DNA of 6,051 nucleotides from Caldifarciminota bacterium (GTDB lineage Bacteria > Hydrothermota > E44-bin80): the NCBI GenBank assembly GCA_023127905.1, contig JAGMEZ010000559.1, positions 1-6,051 of the forward strand, read 5' to 3'. The first letter of the stretch is position 1. Each line of letters starts with the position of its first letter. The notes under the pieces were generated by a model. That model searched no databases. It was not told the origin of the DNA and was given only the letters and a program-made list of their open reading frames with translations. Below are positions 3,999-6,051 of the stretch, one piece after another. The translations under genes and the position numbers were made by a program.

Positions 3999-6050
3999 CT
4001 ATCTCACCTCTACTGTACCCTTGCCAGTTCCTGTATTAAGGGAGAGATCAGTTACCTTAACAACAACGGTATATTCACCCTTTTTCTCAGCTTTGTGGGT
4101 GAAAAGAAATTTTTCTTCCTTTCTGTCAAATATTCCATCCTCAGGAAGAATAACATTCCATTCTCCACCGTTTATAGAAAAAGATGCGGATTTCAATAGA
4201 GATAATTTATCCTTTGCGGTAACAGAGACCTCAATATTCTCTCCCCGTCTCTTTACGGAATTCACTTCAACATCCGGTGCACTATTATCAATTATAAATG
4301 ATTCTGAGATTATTTCTGATGTAAGGGCACGTGAAGCAGGATTATCTCTTTCATCACTTGCAGAAACTTTAGCAAAATAGATGCCGTCAGGAAGAGTAGT
4401 CTCATCCCAGGTAAACGAAGGTCTCATCAAGTCCTTTTCTAATTCCTTCCACTCCTTTTCTTCATCTCCCCTGTAAAAGAAAGAAAAATAGAGAGAATCC
4501 CTATCCGGGTCAGTTGCCACCCAATAAGCACATCTTTTTCCTTTTGCCAGACCATACAGAGTTAGCGGAAGATCAAATCCGAGATCTGTATAGAAATTCC
4601 TTTCCTTTTCTGGCAAAATAGCCTGAGGACCGAGCATCGGATCATATCCCTCACTTGCATTGACCCCAACGGGGCAGATAACTAATTTTTCTAAAACTGG
4701 CTTTCTATTCTCAGGTAAGTAAGAAATAGAAATATCTTTCAGGTAAGGTGATTTCCATCCGCTTGTTGTTTCTAATTCAGATTTTATCTGGATGAAACGG
4801 GCTGGAGGAATGTTTATATTTGCACCCTTTTTCATCTTTTTCCAGTTAGTCCAATCCTCAACCGGATCTTTTTTATTTCCAACCCGCAACCACAATGATA
4901 TCATTGTCCCCGAAGGTACATCAGAATCCCAGTCGATCCTGCCGAATATCGACATCCTTCCTGTATCATACACATCTGAAATTATCCTTCCAGTTCTTGA
5001 AAGGTCAGGACCAATCTTAATTACGTTTCCTAAATTTCCTGTAAGAATTATATAGGAATTTTTCAGCAATCCTTTGTTGATTGAAAGAATCGGAGAATCC
5101 TCAAATTTGTTCATCTGGCTAATCCGTCCATCTTCATCTGCACCATACAGCCTGCCATTCTCAGTTCCGATTAAAACCTTATTGTCAGAAAATTCAGAAA
5201 GAGCGTATATAGGGGGTGTTGTACACGACCATATAGAAGTGACTGTCTTCTTGTTTATATCAAATTTATAAAGTATACTCTTTTCCATTTTTGATCCTTC
5301 AATGGAACCGTTACTAAAAAATGAAGTATACGAAGAAGGCATTACTGTTATTGGACGGCTCAGTGTAGCAAAAAATATTTTATTTCCCATTCCAATCATT
5401 GAATGAACTTCATTCTCATCTGTATCAAAAAGAACAGTTGCTTTACCCTCCTTATCTATTTCAACAAAAAGTGCATTCGGTTCTGTTCCTGCATAAAGCT
5501 TTCCGTTATACAGCAGGAGGGTAACGATGTGATTTTCCGTTGAACTGTAATAAACCTTTCCTTTCCCGTCAGCTGAAATCCTGAACAATTTTCCTCTATC
5601 ACCTGTTGCAACGAAAAGCATTCCTTTATTATCGAATAGTAGATTCCAGATGTACTTTTCATCTGTTGCAAAAAATTCTTTAACATTTCCATTCTTTGAT
5701 ATCTTATAGATTATACCTGAAGGACTTTCTCCAACATAGATATTATCTTCTTTATCCGCGGCAAGGGAAAATATCTCTGTACCTTTCTCAGAGGTAAAAA
5801 CAGTAAAAACCTGATTTGCGTTTGTAATTTTAAAAACCTTTCCTTCATTACCACTGGCAACATACAGATTCCCTCTACTGTCGTAGACACAATCCCATAA
5901 AAATACTTCAGTCGACTGAAAAATTGTATCCACGGCAGGGGATAGGGAAATGATCCCCATATCATTAATAATCACATTCTCAATCTTTACTTTAGTCAAA
6001 TCTCTTGTTCCCTTCCACTTAAATATTTTTGAACCAGAAGAGAATGAAAC
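3999..6050 (-). CDS. Beta-propeller / jelly-roll / Ig-like multidomain protein, 5'-truncated; probably exported
   Basis: The frame is open from the right window edge to TAG at 3999-4001, 683 visible residues. The leucine codon TTG at 5997-5999 could be read as a start, but 17 further in-frame codons precede it, so I take the N-terminus as off the window. Counting that Leu as 1: residues 30-330 carry seven blade-like repeats of the form G-x-LYVATG-x-x-G-x-LFRI (near 43-58, 86-100, 126-141, 166-181, 206-246 with an insertion, 274-287, 316-330), matching a seven-bladed NHL/PQQ/SMP-30-like propeller. Residues 335-430 (ISDVYDTG, WLRVGNKKDP, DWTNW, ARFIQIKSEL, ISYLPEN) look like a discoidin/jelly-roll module. 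Residues 431-570 (YWVATDPDRDSLYFSF, TWDETTLPDGIYFAKV) and 571-666 (FIIDNSAPDVEV onward) look like fibronectin/Ig-type sandwiches. No catalytic site is visible. This architecture suggests an envelope or secreted binding protein; ligand unknown. A signal peptide, if present, is outside the window. Confidence 0.75.
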   Translation of the reverse strand, partial: VSFSSGSKIFKWKGTRDLTKVKIENVIINDMGIISLSPAVDTIFQSTEVFLWDCVYDSRGNLYVASGNEGKVFKITNANQVFTVFTSEKGTEIFSLAADKEDNIYVGESPSGIIYKISKNGNVKEFFATDEKYIWNLLFDNKGMLFVATGDRGKLFRISADGKGKVYYSSTENHIVTLLLYNGKLYAGTEPNALFVEIDKEGKATVLFDTDENEVHSMIGMGNKIFFATLSRPITVMPSSYTSFFSNGSIEGSKMEKSILYKFDINKKTVTSIWSCTTPPIYALSEFSDNKVLIGTENGRLYGADEDGRISQMNKFEDSPILSINKGLLKNSYIILTGNLGNVIKIGPDLSRTGRIISDVYDTGRMSIFGRIDWDSDVPSGTMISLWLRVGNKKDPVEDWTNWKKMKKGANINIPPARFIQIKSELETTSGWKSPYLKDISISYLPENRKPVLEKLVICPVGVNASEGYDPMLGPQAILPEKERNFYTDLGFDLPLTLYGLAKGKRCAYWVATDPDRDSLYFSFFYRGDEEKEWKELEKDLMRPSFTWDETTLPDGIYFAKVSASDERDNPASRALTSEIISESFIIDNSAPDVEVNSVKRRGENIEVSVTAKDKLSLLKSASFSINGGEWNVILPEDGIFDRKEEKFLFTHKAEKKGEYTVVVKVTDLSLNTGTGKGTVEVR

Positions 6051-6051
6051 G

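Noticed and set aside
5997..5999. TTG as start codon of the propeller protein
   Set aside because: The frame stays open for 17 more codons to the window edge, with protein-like sequence, and no SD is visible before the TTG.

Overview
This 6.05 kb bacterial window is AT-rich and holds two genes cut by the window edges, two complete housekeeping or metabolic genes, one tRNA, and an unusually repeat-rich convergent intergenic region. The host looks diderm (Gram-negative type): the left-edge gene has the repeated amphipathic strands and terminal phenylalanine of an outer-membrane beta-barrel, and the right-edge gene is a large multi-domain beta-rich protein of a kind usually exported. Genes here end in TAA, TGA and TAG, so the standard bacterial code applies. 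I cannot name the species. The intergenic low-complexity repeats and the propeller protein remind me of genomes from uncultivated candidate phyla, but that is only an impression.

Layout. Positions 2-1084 (+) are the C-terminal part of the probable beta-barrel protein. A tRNA-Ala(UGC) with an encoded CCA follows at 1149-1224 (+). Positions 1225-1620 contain no convincing gene. In order they hold a perfect hairpin, a C-rich tract whose complement fits the canonical G-quadruplex pattern, a GGAGTAT heptanucleotide array, a 92-bp tandem duplication (copies differ at one base, plus a partial third) and inverted ACAAATT-type repeats. Three genes then lie on the minus strand, transcribed right to left: the propeller/jelly-roll/Ig-like protein (3999-6050, N-terminus off the window), a glycerate 2-kinase (2699-3826) and D-alanine--D-alanine ligase (1621-2577).

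How the parts relate. Ddl makes the D-Ala-D-Ala dipeptide for peptidoglycan. The glycerate kinase feeds glycerate into lower glycolysis. The two have no obvious shared pathway. The gaps between the three minus-strand genes are 172 and 121 nt, so they may be a loose transcription unit or simply co-directional. The most unusual content is noncoding: heptanucleotide arrays of the same family sit in opposite orientation on either side of the ddl-glycerate kinase block, each a short distance from a perfect stem-loop. Other motifs in the same intergenic DNA also repeat with a 7-base period.
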